A stretch of 13,995 bases of DNA from Lachnospiraceae bacterium UBA7225 (GTDB lineage Bacteria; Bacillota; Clostridia; Lachnospirales; Lachnospiraceae). Location of the stretch: assembly GCA_002473385.1 (NCBI GenBank), contig DKTR01000101.1, positions 1 through 13,995 on the forward strand. The letters are read 5' to 3'. Below are positions 6,725-13,875 of this stretch, one piece after another. Positions within the stretch are counted from its first letter, which is position 1. Every line of letters begins with the position of its first letter. Made by a program: the position numbers and the translations under genes. The notes under the pieces are model-generated. The model did no database searches, was not told where the DNA came from, and worked only from the letters and a program-made list of their open reading frames with translations.

Positions 6725-7660
6725 ATGGGAAAGGAAAAGGTTGTTATTGCCATCGGCGGAAATGCTCTGGGCAATGATGTAGAGGAGCAAAAAGAAGCCG
6801 TGGCGGGAATTGCAAAGGTCATTGTGGATCTGAAAGAGCAGGGGCTGGATATTGTTGTAACTCATGGGAATGGACCACAGGTGGGAATGATCCAGAATGC
6901 AATGGATAGCCTGGTTATCACACAGAAGGACTATAAACCGATTCCGCTTCCCACCAGCGTGGCCATGAGTCAGGGATATATCGGATTTGATTTGCAGAAC
7001 GCTATTAAGGATGAACTGTATAGAAGGAATATTGACTGCAAAGTTTCTACAATATTATCCCAGGTAGAGGTGGATAGGGAGGATCCCGCATTTTCAAATC
7101 CGACCAAGCCAATTGGAAAATTCTTGACAAAAGAAGAAGCGGAAGAAAAGGAAAAGAAAGGCGTCTGCTGTATGGAGGATGCAGGACGGGGATACCGGGT
7201 TGTAGTTGCCTCTCCTAAGCCCAGACGTATCCGGGAGTTGGAGACCATCCGTACCCTAGTGGAGGCAGGGCATATTGTAATAACCTGCGGCGGAGGCGGA
7301 ATTCCGGTGATTTCCCAGGATGGAAAGCTCGTGGGCGTGAATGCTGTTATTGACAAAGACGATGCAAGCTGTTTGCTGGCGGATAAATTGAATGCGGATT
7401 TTCTGGTGATTCTGACAGCCGTAGAAAAGGTGGCAATCAATTTTGGAAAAGAAAACCAGCGGTGGCTTTCTGATCTGACCGTTGCCCAGGCCCGGGAATA
7501 TATAGCCAGGAAGCAGTTTGCTAAAGGGTCCATGCTGCCCAAGATAGAGGCGGCTGTTCGCTTTGCGCAGTCAGGAGAGGGCAGAAAGACACTGATTACA
7601 CTGCTGGAAAAAGCAGCAGAAGGAATTGCGGGGCGTACGGGTACCGTGATTCATTCTTGA
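6725..7660 (+). CDS. allK: Carbamate kinase (AllK/ArcC family)
   Basis: This 311-residue cytosolic amino acid kinase-fold enzyme transfers phosphate from carbamoyl phosphate to ADP, giving ATP and carbamate, which breaks down to CO2 and ammonia. Visible family motifs are G-G-N-A-L-G at residues 11-16, T-H-G-N-G-P-Q-V-G at 46-54, a C-G-G-G-G-I-P-V segment and V-I-D-K-D-D-A-S in the nucleotide-binding half. GGAGG at 6711-6715 lies nine bases before the ATG. It follows the AllF-AllG gene by 31 bases, as ybcF (allK) follows the oxamic transcarbamylase genes in E. coli, so it should use carbamoyl phosphate from oxalurate. An arginine deiminase role is less likely because no arcA or arcB is nearby. 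Confidence 0.93.
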   Translation: MGKEKVVIAIGGNALGNDVEEQKEAVAGIAKVIVDLKEQGLDIVVTHGNGPQVGMIQNAMDSLVITQKDYKPIPLPTSVAMSQGYIGFDLQNAIKDELYRRNIDCKVSTILSQVEVDREDPAFSNPTKPIGKFLTKEEAEEKEKKGVCCMEDAGRGYRVVVASPKPRRIRELETIRTLVEAGHIVITCGGGGIPVISQDGKLVGVNAVIDKDDASCLLADKLNADFLVILTAVEKVAINFGKENQRWLSDLTVAQAREYIARKQFAKGSMLPKIEAAVRFAQSGEGRKTLITLLEKAAEGIAGRTGTVIHS

Positions 7661-7679
7661 TGAAAAAGGGACGTATAAA

Positions 7680-9290
7680 ATGAGTATACCAGTAAATGTA
7701 TTTATGTGGGTGATGGCTTTTTTACCCATCCTATTACTTTTGATTTTAATGATTGTGTTTCAATGGGGTGCTACAGAGGCGGCACCAGTGGGACTTTTGG
7801 TTTCCGTTTTTACAGGAATTGTTTTCTATAAGGCGGATATTCAGCTGATAGCGGCAGAAAGTGCAAAAGGCATCTGGAATGCCCTTGTGATACTGTTAAT
7901 TGTATGGACTGCTATTTTAATGTATCAAGTGGGAGATGAGGCAAAGGCGTTTCTTGTCATACGAAATGGAATGCGGAAACTTCTGCCGAATGAGTTGCTG
8001 CTTGTATTTGCAATGGGATGGGTATTTGAAAGTTTCTTGCAGGGCATTACAGGCTTCGGTGTACCAGTAGTTGTGGGAGCACCTCTTTTAATTGGAATCG
8101 GCGTATCCCCTTTGTGGGCGGTGGCGATTCCGCTTCTGGGTCAGTCCTGGGGGAACACCTTTGGAACGCTGGCGGCAGCCTGGGATTCCCTTGTTATGTC
8201 AACCGGGCTGACCGCTGGGAGTGAAACGTACTTGATTACAGCTCTTTGGACCGCAGGCTTTATTGCTTTTTGGAATCTGATTGTTGGAATTGCAATTTGC
8301 TGGCTTTATGGAAAAGGAAAGGCTCTGAAAAAGGGATTTCCGGCTGCTTTGATTATCGCTGTGATTCAAGGAGGCGGAGAAATTCTTCTGTCCCAGGCGA
8401 ATACAACAATTTCCTGCTTTGTTCCCTCGGTAATTGCGCTGTTAGTTTTGCTATTGCTTGGAAGGACATCTTTCTACAACCGGGAATGGCGGGTTGAGGA
8501 GAGCCCGATCATGAAGCGGGAGCAGGGAGAGGAAAGTAAGAAAGACACATTGCCGGATATGACACTGCTGCAGGCCTTTGTACCGTATATCCTGCTTTCT
8601 GTGATTTCGATGGCGGTGCTGCTGATTACGCCCATTAATAGCTTCCTACAACAGTTTCAGTTTGGCTTTGCATTTCCGGAGACATCTACTGGATACGGTT
8701 ATGTGACGGAAGCAGTTGAAAGTTTTTCTGCTCTGGCTGTCTTTACTCATGCAAGCATGTTTTTGTTTCTGTCTTCCGTTATAGGATTGATTTACTATAA
8801 ATGCCATGGGTGGATTGGAAAAAACGGTGTCGGGAGAATTTTAAAAAAATCCGTTTGCATGACAATGTCTTCTGGTATGGCAGTTATCGGGCTGGTCATT
8901 ATGTCCCGCATTATGGGAGGAACCGGGCAGATCACAGTATTGGCTGAAGGAATTGCAAATGTTCTTGGAAAGGCCTATGTGATTCTGGCACCATTTATAG
9001 GTCTGCTGGGCACCTTTATGACAGGCAGCAATATGAGTTCCAATATTCTTTTTGGGGATTTTCAGATGACGACGGCTTCCATTCTGGAAGTAAATGCAGC
9101 GGCTGTTCTGGGAGCTCAGTCTGCAGGAGGCGCTATTGGAAGCGCTATCAGTCCAAGCAAGATTATTCTGGGAACGACAACGGTCAATATTCCTGGAAAA
9201 GAGGGAGAGGTTATGAAACGTCTGATACTCATTACCGTTTCGGCTACGATTGCCATGGGTCTGCTGCTATATGTTTTGATGGTATTATAA
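7680..9290 (+). CDS. LctP-family (L-lactate permease type) transporter
   Basis: This 536-residue polytopic membrane protein has a dozen or more hydrophobic segments. The LctP signature is clear at residues 121-170: Q-G-I-T-G-F-G-V-P-V, then G-A-P-L-L-I-G, P-L-L-G-Q-S-W-G-N-T-F-G and A-A-A-W-D-S-L. Near the C-terminus G-G-A-I-G-S-A-I-S-P and G-K-E-G-E are also typical. Known members move lactate or glycolate with protons, and the length is near the 551 recalled for E. coli LldP. An AAGGGA site lies eight bases before the ATG, and the gene starts 19 bases after the carbamate kinase stop, so it belongs to this operon. Here the substrate is more likely an alpha-oxo-type acid of the pathway, such as oxamate (an analogue of pyruvate and lactate), oxalurate or ureidoglycolate. 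That substrate is inference; a lactate permease cannot be excluded. Confidence 0.88.
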   Translation: MSIPVNVFMWVMAFLPILLLLILMIVFQWGATEAAPVGLLVSVFTGIVFYKADIQLIAAESAKGIWNALVILLIVWTAILMYQVGDEAKAFLVIRNGMRKLLPNELLLVFAMGWVFESFLQGITGFGVPVVVGAPLLIGIGVSPLWAVAIPLLGQSWGNTFGTLAAAWDSLVMSTGLTAGSETYLITALWTAGFIAFWNLIVGIAICWLYGKGKALKKGFPAALIIAVIQGGGEILLSQANTTISCFVPSVIALLVLLLLGRTSFYNREWRVEESPIMKREQGEESKKDTLPDMTLLQAFVPYILLSVISMAVLLITPINSFLQQFQFGFAFPETSTGYGYVTEAVESFSALAVFTHASMFLFLSSVIGLIYYKCHGWIGKNGVGRILKKSVCMTMSSGMAVIGLVIMSRIMGGTGQITVLAEGIANVLGKAYVILAPFIGLLGTFMTGSNMSSNILFGDFQMTTASILEVNAAAVLGAQSAGGAIGSAISPSKIILGTTTVNIPGKEGEVMKRLILITVSATIAMGLLLYVLMVL

Positions 9291-9317
9291 CGAAATGAGT
9301 GACGAAAGGAGTTTGGG

Positions 9318-9515
9318 ATGCAAAAGGAATGCTTTTTTAAGACGAAGACCGGTGACTTGATTATTGCATTTCTGGTGATTATGATAGCCTTTATGGTGAT
9401 TCTTGCAGGACTGTCTGAGAATATCGATTTGCTGAGTGGGACCGGTTGTCTGTTTATTGTCCTGGCAATGTTATATTCTCCTGTTAAGACCCATTTCCGG
9501 GATTGGAGAAAATAA
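9318..9515 (+). CDS. Small two-helix membrane protein of unknown function
   Basis: This 65-residue protein has hydrophobic segments at about 13-32 and 37-54, a basic C-terminal tail (K-T-H-F-R-D-W-R-K) and a short acidic turn between the helices. A good site, AAAGGAG at 9305-9311, lies six bases before the ATG. It begins 27 bases after the permease stop and is followed at once by the operon terminator, which supports it as a real last gene of the operon. I do not recognise a family. The position suggests a partner of the LctP-type permease, but nothing in the sequence proves contact. Confidence 0.7.
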   Translation: MQKECFFKTKTGDLIIAFLVIMIAFMVILAGLSENIDLLSGTGCLFIVLAMLYSPVKTHFRDWRK

Positions 9516-9520
9516 TTGCT

Positions 9521-9549
9521 AAAAAAGGGGGATTATCCCTCTTTTTTTT
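9521..9549 (+). terminator. Intrinsic terminator of the allD operon
   Basis: A 12-pair stem joins 9521-9532 (six A, five G, one A) with 9536-9547 around a three-base loop, with a single G-U pair at 9528/9540. The 3' side runs into eight T at 9542-9549. It starts six bases after the stop of the 65-residue protein gene and separates the operon from the regulator gene. Confidence 0.9.
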
Positions 9550-9554
9550 ATTGT

Positions 9555-9590
9555 GGTTTTATTATAAACTGATAAAAAAGGTTTTATGAT
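9555..9590 (+). repeat. Direct repeat upstream of the PucR-type gene
   Basis: GGTTTTATTAT at 9555-9565 and GGTTTTATGAT at 9580-9590 agree at 10 of 11 positions and are 25 bases apart. They lie between the operon terminator and the regulator's ribosome binding site, where an autoregulatory operator would be expected. No clear promoter could be fixed in this short gap; A/T richness makes chance similarity possible. Confidence 0.4.
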
Positions 9591-9605
9591 CAGGAGAGGA
9601 TGAAT

Positions 9606-11231
9606 ATGACACTGAAGGATATATTGCAGTATGATATGGACAGTAATCTGTCTGTTTTAAACAGCAATGCCGATTTACAAAGGGTTGTTTCAACAATAGA
9701 GTCTACAGAGACACCGGATGTGGTGAGCTTTGTACCGGCGAATTGCTTTATTGTCACAACCGGAATGGTTTATAAAAATGACCAGGGAAGGCTTATGAAA
9801 CTGATTGAGACGCTAAATGCACTACCCTGTGCGGGGCTTGCAATTAAATTGGGGAGATTTCTGGATGGTCTGGAGCCGGAAGTCATTGAAAAAGCAGATC
9901 AATTACAGTTTCCCCTGCTTCTAATTCCGAAGGATAGAACACTGGGGCAGGTGTATCAGAATATGTTGTCCATCCTCTGGAATAACCAGAATATGAGTCT
10001 TCTGGAAGCTTTAAACATGAAAAAGAAGCTATATAATCTTGTGATCAACGGGGCGACACTGAAGCGGATTCTCCGCAATATCGGAAGCGAGATAGGCAGG
10101 CATATTATGGTCATAGATGCCTTTGGGGAGCACTATGTAAATGGGAATGCCTCAAGCCGTGAGGAGAAAGCCGGAATCCAGCTTGTGAATCAGCATGGGA
10201 AGGATCTGGTGAAGATTCAGGAAGGTCAGCAGTATATATGGCAGGAATCTACGCATATCAGCGTTTACCCGATCCAGTCCATCAGCGGAAACACCAATTA
10301 TCTTCTGACTTATGACCAGAGTGAGCAGACACCGGTTTCTATTTTTATGATGGAAGAGGTTGTCTTATTGATGGAGATAATTTTGTATAAGAACCTGCTT
10401 ACAGATTTTAACGATATTCAGCAAAGTGATGAGTTTCGCAAATGCCTTTTGAATATGAAAGGAGAAAACTGGTCACTGGAGCAGCTTTTGAAATGGGATC
10501 AGAAGATCGGATTCAGGGTCAGCTCTTTTTATAATGTGATTCTTTGCAGATATGTGGATTTTACTTCCTACAGGTTCAATCATCTCCAGTTTATGCGTAG
10601 GGAAGAGAAATATATTATGGGTTATAAGTTCATGAAGAGTCAGCTACAGGAAATGTTTTCTGATGAAATTATTGTGCTTTCGGATTTGGATAACTGGCAA
10701 TATATGATCCTTATGTTTTCTCCCTGTGACGATATTGAGCAGGAACTGAGGAAGATTGCGGACAGGTTTTCGGAAATCCTCAGAGAGCGGGTCGTTTTTT
10801 CCCGCGGTGGAAAAGCCTGGGATCAGGAATCTATTCGCTTTGCATTCTGGAGAGCTATGGAGAATTATAGGAAGACCAGTGTATACGAAGAAATGGATAT
10901 GTTTATTGACATGGATTCGGAGAGTGTTCTGGAATTCCTTCGAAAAATACCCAGAATGCAGACAGATATTATTTGCCGGACTACTTTAAAGGAACTTGCC
11001 TATCCGGAAAATGAGACTTATCTGGATCTGAGAAGAACACTAAAGGTTTTTCTGGACTGTCAGTGCAGTATTACTGAAACCGCCTCGCAGCTTTTTTTGC
11101 ATCGCAACACTATACGTTACAGGATTCGTAAATGTGAGGATATCCTCGGGCGGAATCTGGACTCCTCTGAGTCCTGTTTTGAGATACAATTGGCACTTTA
11201 TTTGTCAGAGCGTGATCAGACAGAATCGTGA
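9606..11231 (+). CDS. pucR: PucR-family transcriptional regulator
   Basis: This 541-residue protein has the PucR layout. The N-terminal domain begins M-T-L-K-D-I-L at residues 1-7 and continues to about 125, with the typical F-V-P/T-T-G-M strand near 42-54. A central region of about 350 residues follows. The C-terminal helix-turn-helix lies at about 484-536, with I-T-E-T-A-S-Q-L-F-L-H-R-N-T-I-R-Y-R-I as its core. Bacillus PucR controls purine degradation genes, so this is the likely regulator of both flanking operons; the effector is probably a ureide. The ATG at 9606 is preferred because AGGAG at 9592-9596 lies nine bases upstream, but only three bases before the ATG at 9600. The gene has a terminator on both sides, so it is probably transcribed alone. 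The family is certain; the targets are inferred. Confidence 0.88.
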   Translation: MTLKDILQYDMDSNLSVLNSNADLQRVVSTIESTETPDVVSFVPANCFIVTTGMVYKNDQGRLMKLIETLNALPCAGLAIKLGRFLDGLEPEVIEKADQLQFPLLLIPKDRTLGQVYQNMLSILWNNQNMSLLEALNMKKKLYNLVINGATLKRILRNIGSEIGRHIMVIDAFGEHYVNGNASSREEKAGIQLVNQHGKDLVKIQEGQQYIWQESTHISVYPIQSISGNTNYLLTYDQSEQTPVSIFMMEEVVLLMEIILYKNLLTDFNDIQQSDEFRKCLLNMKGENWSLEQLLKWDQKIGFRVSSFYNVILCRYVDFTSYRFNHLQFMRREEKYIMGYKFMKSQLQEMFSDEIIVLSDLDNWQYMILMFSPCDDIEQELRKIADRFSEILRERVVFSRGGKAWDQESIRFAFWRAMENYRKTSVYEEMDMFIDMDSESVLEFLRKIPRMQTDIICRTTLKELAYPENETYLDLRRTLKVFLDCQCSITETASQLFLHRNTIRYRIRKCEDILGRNLDSSESCFEIQLALYLSERDQTES

Positions 11232-11247
11232 AACATACAAGCAATGT

Positions 11248-11282
11248 AACAAAAAGAATCTCTTTTATGAGGTTCTTTTGTT
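11248..11282 (+). terminator. Probable terminator hairpin after the regulator gene
   Basis: The arm at 11248-11262 pairs with 11269-11282 around a six-base loop, with one bulged A and one G-U pair. It begins 16 bases after the regulator's stop. The 3' arm contains a T-rich stretch, and more T follow at 11286-11289, but there is no clean T run directly after the stem, so it is less certain than the terminator at 9521. Confidence 0.6.
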
Positions 11283-11359
11283 GCCTTTTCACGTGTCTTG
11301 TGCATAGTGAACAATGAAAAATTAGCATTTTGTTTGCTGTATCCAATGTTTTCATATAC

Positions 11360-11388
11360 TTTTTGGGTTATTATTGTATCACTATAAT
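11360..11388 (+). promoter_or_regulatory. Candidate promoter of the allE operon (good -10, weak -35)
   Basis: A perfect TATAAT lies at 11383-11388. At 17 bases upstream the -35 position (11360-11365) reads TTTTTG, a poor match to TTGACA. A good -10 with a weak -35 is typical of promoters that need an activator, which fits control by the neighbouring PucR-type protein. Transcription would start near 11395. Confidence 0.5.
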
Positions 11389-11398
11389 ACACGAGAGC

Positions 11399-11422
11399 AT
11401 TAAATTTAAAGTGAAATTTAAT
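11399..11422. repeat. 9-base perfect inverted repeat in the allE leader
   Basis: ATTAAATTT at 11399-11407 is the exact reverse complement of AAATTTAAT at 11414-11422, with six bases between. It sits directly after the predicted transcription start and before the ribosome binding site at 11432-11437. It may be an operator or a weak RNA hairpin at the 5' end of the mRNA. Confidence 0.6.
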
Positions 11423-11445
11423 TTTACAAAAGGGAGGTAGAATAG

Positions 11446-12204
11446 TTGAAAGTGGAAAAATTATTATCAACCAGAGCAAGAATTGTTCCGGGATATTATG
11501 CGTTAATACCGCAGGAGGGAAGGTTAGAAAACGTATTGCCGAATTTGGAAAACTGTAAAGCTTCCATTATGGCAGCGCCTAAACTGGGAGCCGGATTTGT
11601 TTCCTATGTTTTACAAATGCAGGGGGATGGAAGGACAACCGCACCTTTCGGCGGGGAAAGCGGGATTGAAATGTTTTTATATGTAAATGAGGGGATGATT
11701 TCCATCACTGTAGAGGGAGAACAAAAAAAATTAGAAAAAGGAGGTTACGTTTATACTCCTCCGGGCGCCAAAATAGAGTTCGAAAGTTGTGGCATTCAGA
11801 GTGAACTCTTTTTCTATAAGAACCGGTATATTCCGTTGGAGGGAAAAGAACCTTGGCTTGTGTGGGGAGATGTAGAAAAACTGGAATGGGAAATGTGTGA
11901 TGGAATGGATAATCTGTTTTCTAAAAAATTACTTCCCTCAGATATTGCCTTCGATATTGGGTTTCATATTTTATTATTTAAGAAAGGAGGATGTCATAGT
12001 TTTGTAGAAACCCATGTGCAGGAGCACGGAGCGTATATTCTGCAGGGGCAAGGAATGTATTTACTGGATACGACATGGAGTCCTGTAGAAAAAGGAGATT
12101 TTATATGGATGGGTTCTTATGTTCCACAAGGTGCTTATGCAATAGGCGGAGATGATTTTTCTTATATTTTTTCAAAGGACTGCAACAGAGATATTGAATT
12201 ATAA
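11446..12204 (+). CDS. allE: (S)-ureidoglycine aminohydrolase (AllE, bicupin)
   Basis: This 252-residue cytosolic bicupin releases ammonia from (S)-ureidoglycine to give (S)-ureidoglycolate, the substrate of AllD. It matches E. coli AllE/YlbA (261 residues) along its length. The N-terminal cupin carries P-K-L-G-A-G-F-V at 45-52 and G-G-Y-V-Y-T-P-P-G at 99-107. The C-terminal cupin carries E-T-H-V-Q-E-H-G-A-Y-I-L at 188-199 and ends in S-K-D-C-N-R-D-I-E-L. The expected metal ligands are Glu188, His190, His194 and Gln228, all present, so the enzyme should be active. The start is TTG at 11446, with GGAGG at 11433-11437 eight bases upstream; the GTG at 11452 is the alternative. It heads the second operon, with the ABC transporter genes behind it. 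Confidence 0.94.
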   Translation: MKVEKLLSTRARIVPGYYALIPQEGRLENVLPNLENCKASIMAAPKLGAGFVSYVLQMQGDGRTTAPFGGESGIEMFLYVNEGMISITVEGEQKKLEKGGYVYTPPGAKIEFESCGIQSELFFYKNRYIPLEGKEPWLVWGDVEKLEWEMCDGMDNLFSKKLLPSDIAFDIGFHILLFKKGGCHSFVETHVQEHGAYILQGQGMYLLDTTWSPVEKGDFIWMGSYVPQGAYAIGGDDFSYIFSKDCNRDIEL

Positions 12205-12225
12205 TTTAATGAAAGGAAGAAGACG

Positions 12226-13815
12226 ATGAAAATGAGATGGAAACAAATGATAGCAATGGGGTTATGTTCAATGATGTTCCTGGCAGGTTCAGGACAGGCA
12301 GGTGTACGGGTAAGTGCTGCGGATGATACGGCAGTGGCAACAAAGGATGTCATTCATGTAGCTTTACAGTCTGTGCCGGATTCTCTGGATGTGCATTATT
12401 TAAGTGATCAGCTGGCCAGGACCATTGGTTATGGAATGATTTGGGAATCTCTGATGACTATGACAGCAGACTGGGTTCCGCAGCCTGAACTCGCAGAGAG
12501 CTGTGAGGTAAATGACGATTGTACGGAATATACCTATTATTTAAGAAAAGGCGTGATGTTCCACAATGGGCAGGAGATGAAGGCCGATGATGTTGTGGCT
12601 TCTATGAACAGATGGATTTCCGCATATGGAAGTGTGGCGGAAATGGTGGGAGATTCCCGCTTTGAAAAGGTAGATGATTACACGGTAAAAATTTCAATGG
12701 ATAAGCCGGCGCTGTTTTTAAATGAGCTGATTGCCGGGCAGACACAGTGTTCCGCGATTATGCCTGCATCTGTTATAGAAAATGCAGATCCTACCACAGG
12801 ATTTGTTAAGGAATACATCGGAACAGGACCGTACTGCTTCATAGAATGGGCAGATGGACAGTATGTAAAACTGACTAGAAATGAGGAATATCAGCCTTAT
12901 GGAACTCCGGGTGAAGCAAGTGGATGGTGGGGATATAAGAATGCATATATCAAAGATGTATACTTTGATTTTGTGGCAGATGCAACTACCAGAGGAACGG
13001 GTGTTCTTACCGGACAATATGATTTTGCATATATGCTTCCTACGGATAATTACCCCATGTTTGATGGCAATCCGGATGTGGTGATTCATAAAGAAAATGC
13101 TGGTTCGGCAATGACAGTTTTCAATAAGCAGGAGGGACTGGCGACGGATCCTTTAATTCGAAAAGCCGTGTTATATGCAGTGGAACCGGAGCATGTTATG
13201 CAGGCAGGCTGGTCTTCTGAAGAATTTTATAGAATGGAATCCAGTTATATGAGCCAGGAGCAGGCTGCCTGGTACAGCAAAGAGGGCAGCGATTGTTACA
13301 ATAATACAGACAAGGAAAAGGCAAAGAAATATCTGGAAGAGGCTGGATATAACGGAGAAACTTTCCGTATTCTGATTAATGGCAGTGTTCCTTGTTTTAC
13401 ATCCATGGCAGTGGTAATTAAAGCTGAACTTGAAGAAATCGGAATGAATGTGGAGCTGAAAAGTGCAGAAGCAGCCACCTTCTTAAATCAGAGAAACGAT
13501 CCTACGGCTTATGACGCATTTTTGGCAACGCCGCTTCCTGTATGTGTTCCGATCATGCAGATTTATATGAATCCATCCTGGCCTGGCTGGACAACAGATG
13601 AAAAGATTCAGGAGCTTAATGGGAAGATCAATGAATCTCTGACTGTAGAAGAGGCAAAAGGTTACTGGGATGAATTGCAGAAGTACTGCTGGGAAGAAGC
13701 ACTTCCGGTTGTAAAATACGGTGAATTATATAATTACAGTGTGTCCAGTGCAAAAGTAAAAAATATCGAGGTCTTTGTAGGACCATATGTGGCAAATGCC
13801 ATCGTTGAAGAATAA
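12226..13815 (+). CDS. ABC transporter solute-binding protein, family 5 (Dpp/Opp type)
   Basis: This 529-residue extracytoplasmic protein captures a solute for the ABC permease that follows. Residues 1 to about 31 form a signal peptide, with basic residues at 2-6, a hydrophobic core at about 8-20 and a likely cut after V-S-A. The mature part shows the family-5 pattern: W-E-S-L near 73-76, L-R-K-G-V-M-F-H-N-G-Q at about 106-116 and A-D-D-V-V-A-S-M near 120-127. No lipobox is visible: the only signal-region cysteine, Cys14, follows Gly-Leu, so anchoring as a lipoprotein looks doubtful, which is unusual for a Gram-positive. AAAGGA lies eight bases before the ATG. It starts 21 bases after allE, so they share an mRNA. 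The family usually binds peptides, nickel or small organic solutes; a ureide such as allantoin or allantoate is inferred from context only. Confidence 0.88.
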   Translation: MKMRWKQMIAMGLCSMMFLAGSGQAGVRVSAADDTAVATKDVIHVALQSVPDSLDVHYLSDQLARTIGYGMIWESLMTMTADWVPQPELAESCEVNDDCTEYTYYLRKGVMFHNGQEMKADDVVASMNRWISAYGSVAEMVGDSRFEKVDDYTVKISMDKPALFLNELIAGQTQCSAIMPASVIENADPTTGFVKEYIGTGPYCFIEWADGQYVKLTRNEEYQPYGTPGEASGWWGYKNAYIKDVYFDFVADATTRGTGVLTGQYDFAYMLPTDNYPMFDGNPDVVIHKENAGSAMTVFNKQEGLATDPLIRKAVLYAVEPEHVMQAGWSSEEFYRMESSYMSQEQAAWYSKEGSDCYNNTDKEKAKKYLEEAGYNGETFRILINGSVPCFTSMAVVIKAELEEIGMNVELKSAEAATFLNQRNDPTAYDAFLATPLPVCVPIMQIYMNPSWPGWTTDEKIQELNGKINESLTVEEAKGYWDELQKYCWEEALPVVKYGELYNYSVSSAKVKNIEVFVGPYVANAIVEE

Positions 13816-13875
13816 TTTGAGAAAAGAATAAGAATTACGAACCGGTGAACGGGGAGCCAGAATAGGAGGAAACTT

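Noticed and set aside
5764..6822. 352-residue minus-strand open frame opposite the AllG half
   Set aside because: It is antisense to a clearly conserved gene, has no ribosome binding site I can see, and its His, Cys and Ser-rich translation resembles no family. It is a shadow of the codon use on the plus strand.
6725..7660. Carbamate kinase as part of an arginine deiminase pathway
   Set aside because: No arginine deiminase or ornithine carbamoyltransferase is present, and the neighbours match the E. coli allantoin arrangement.
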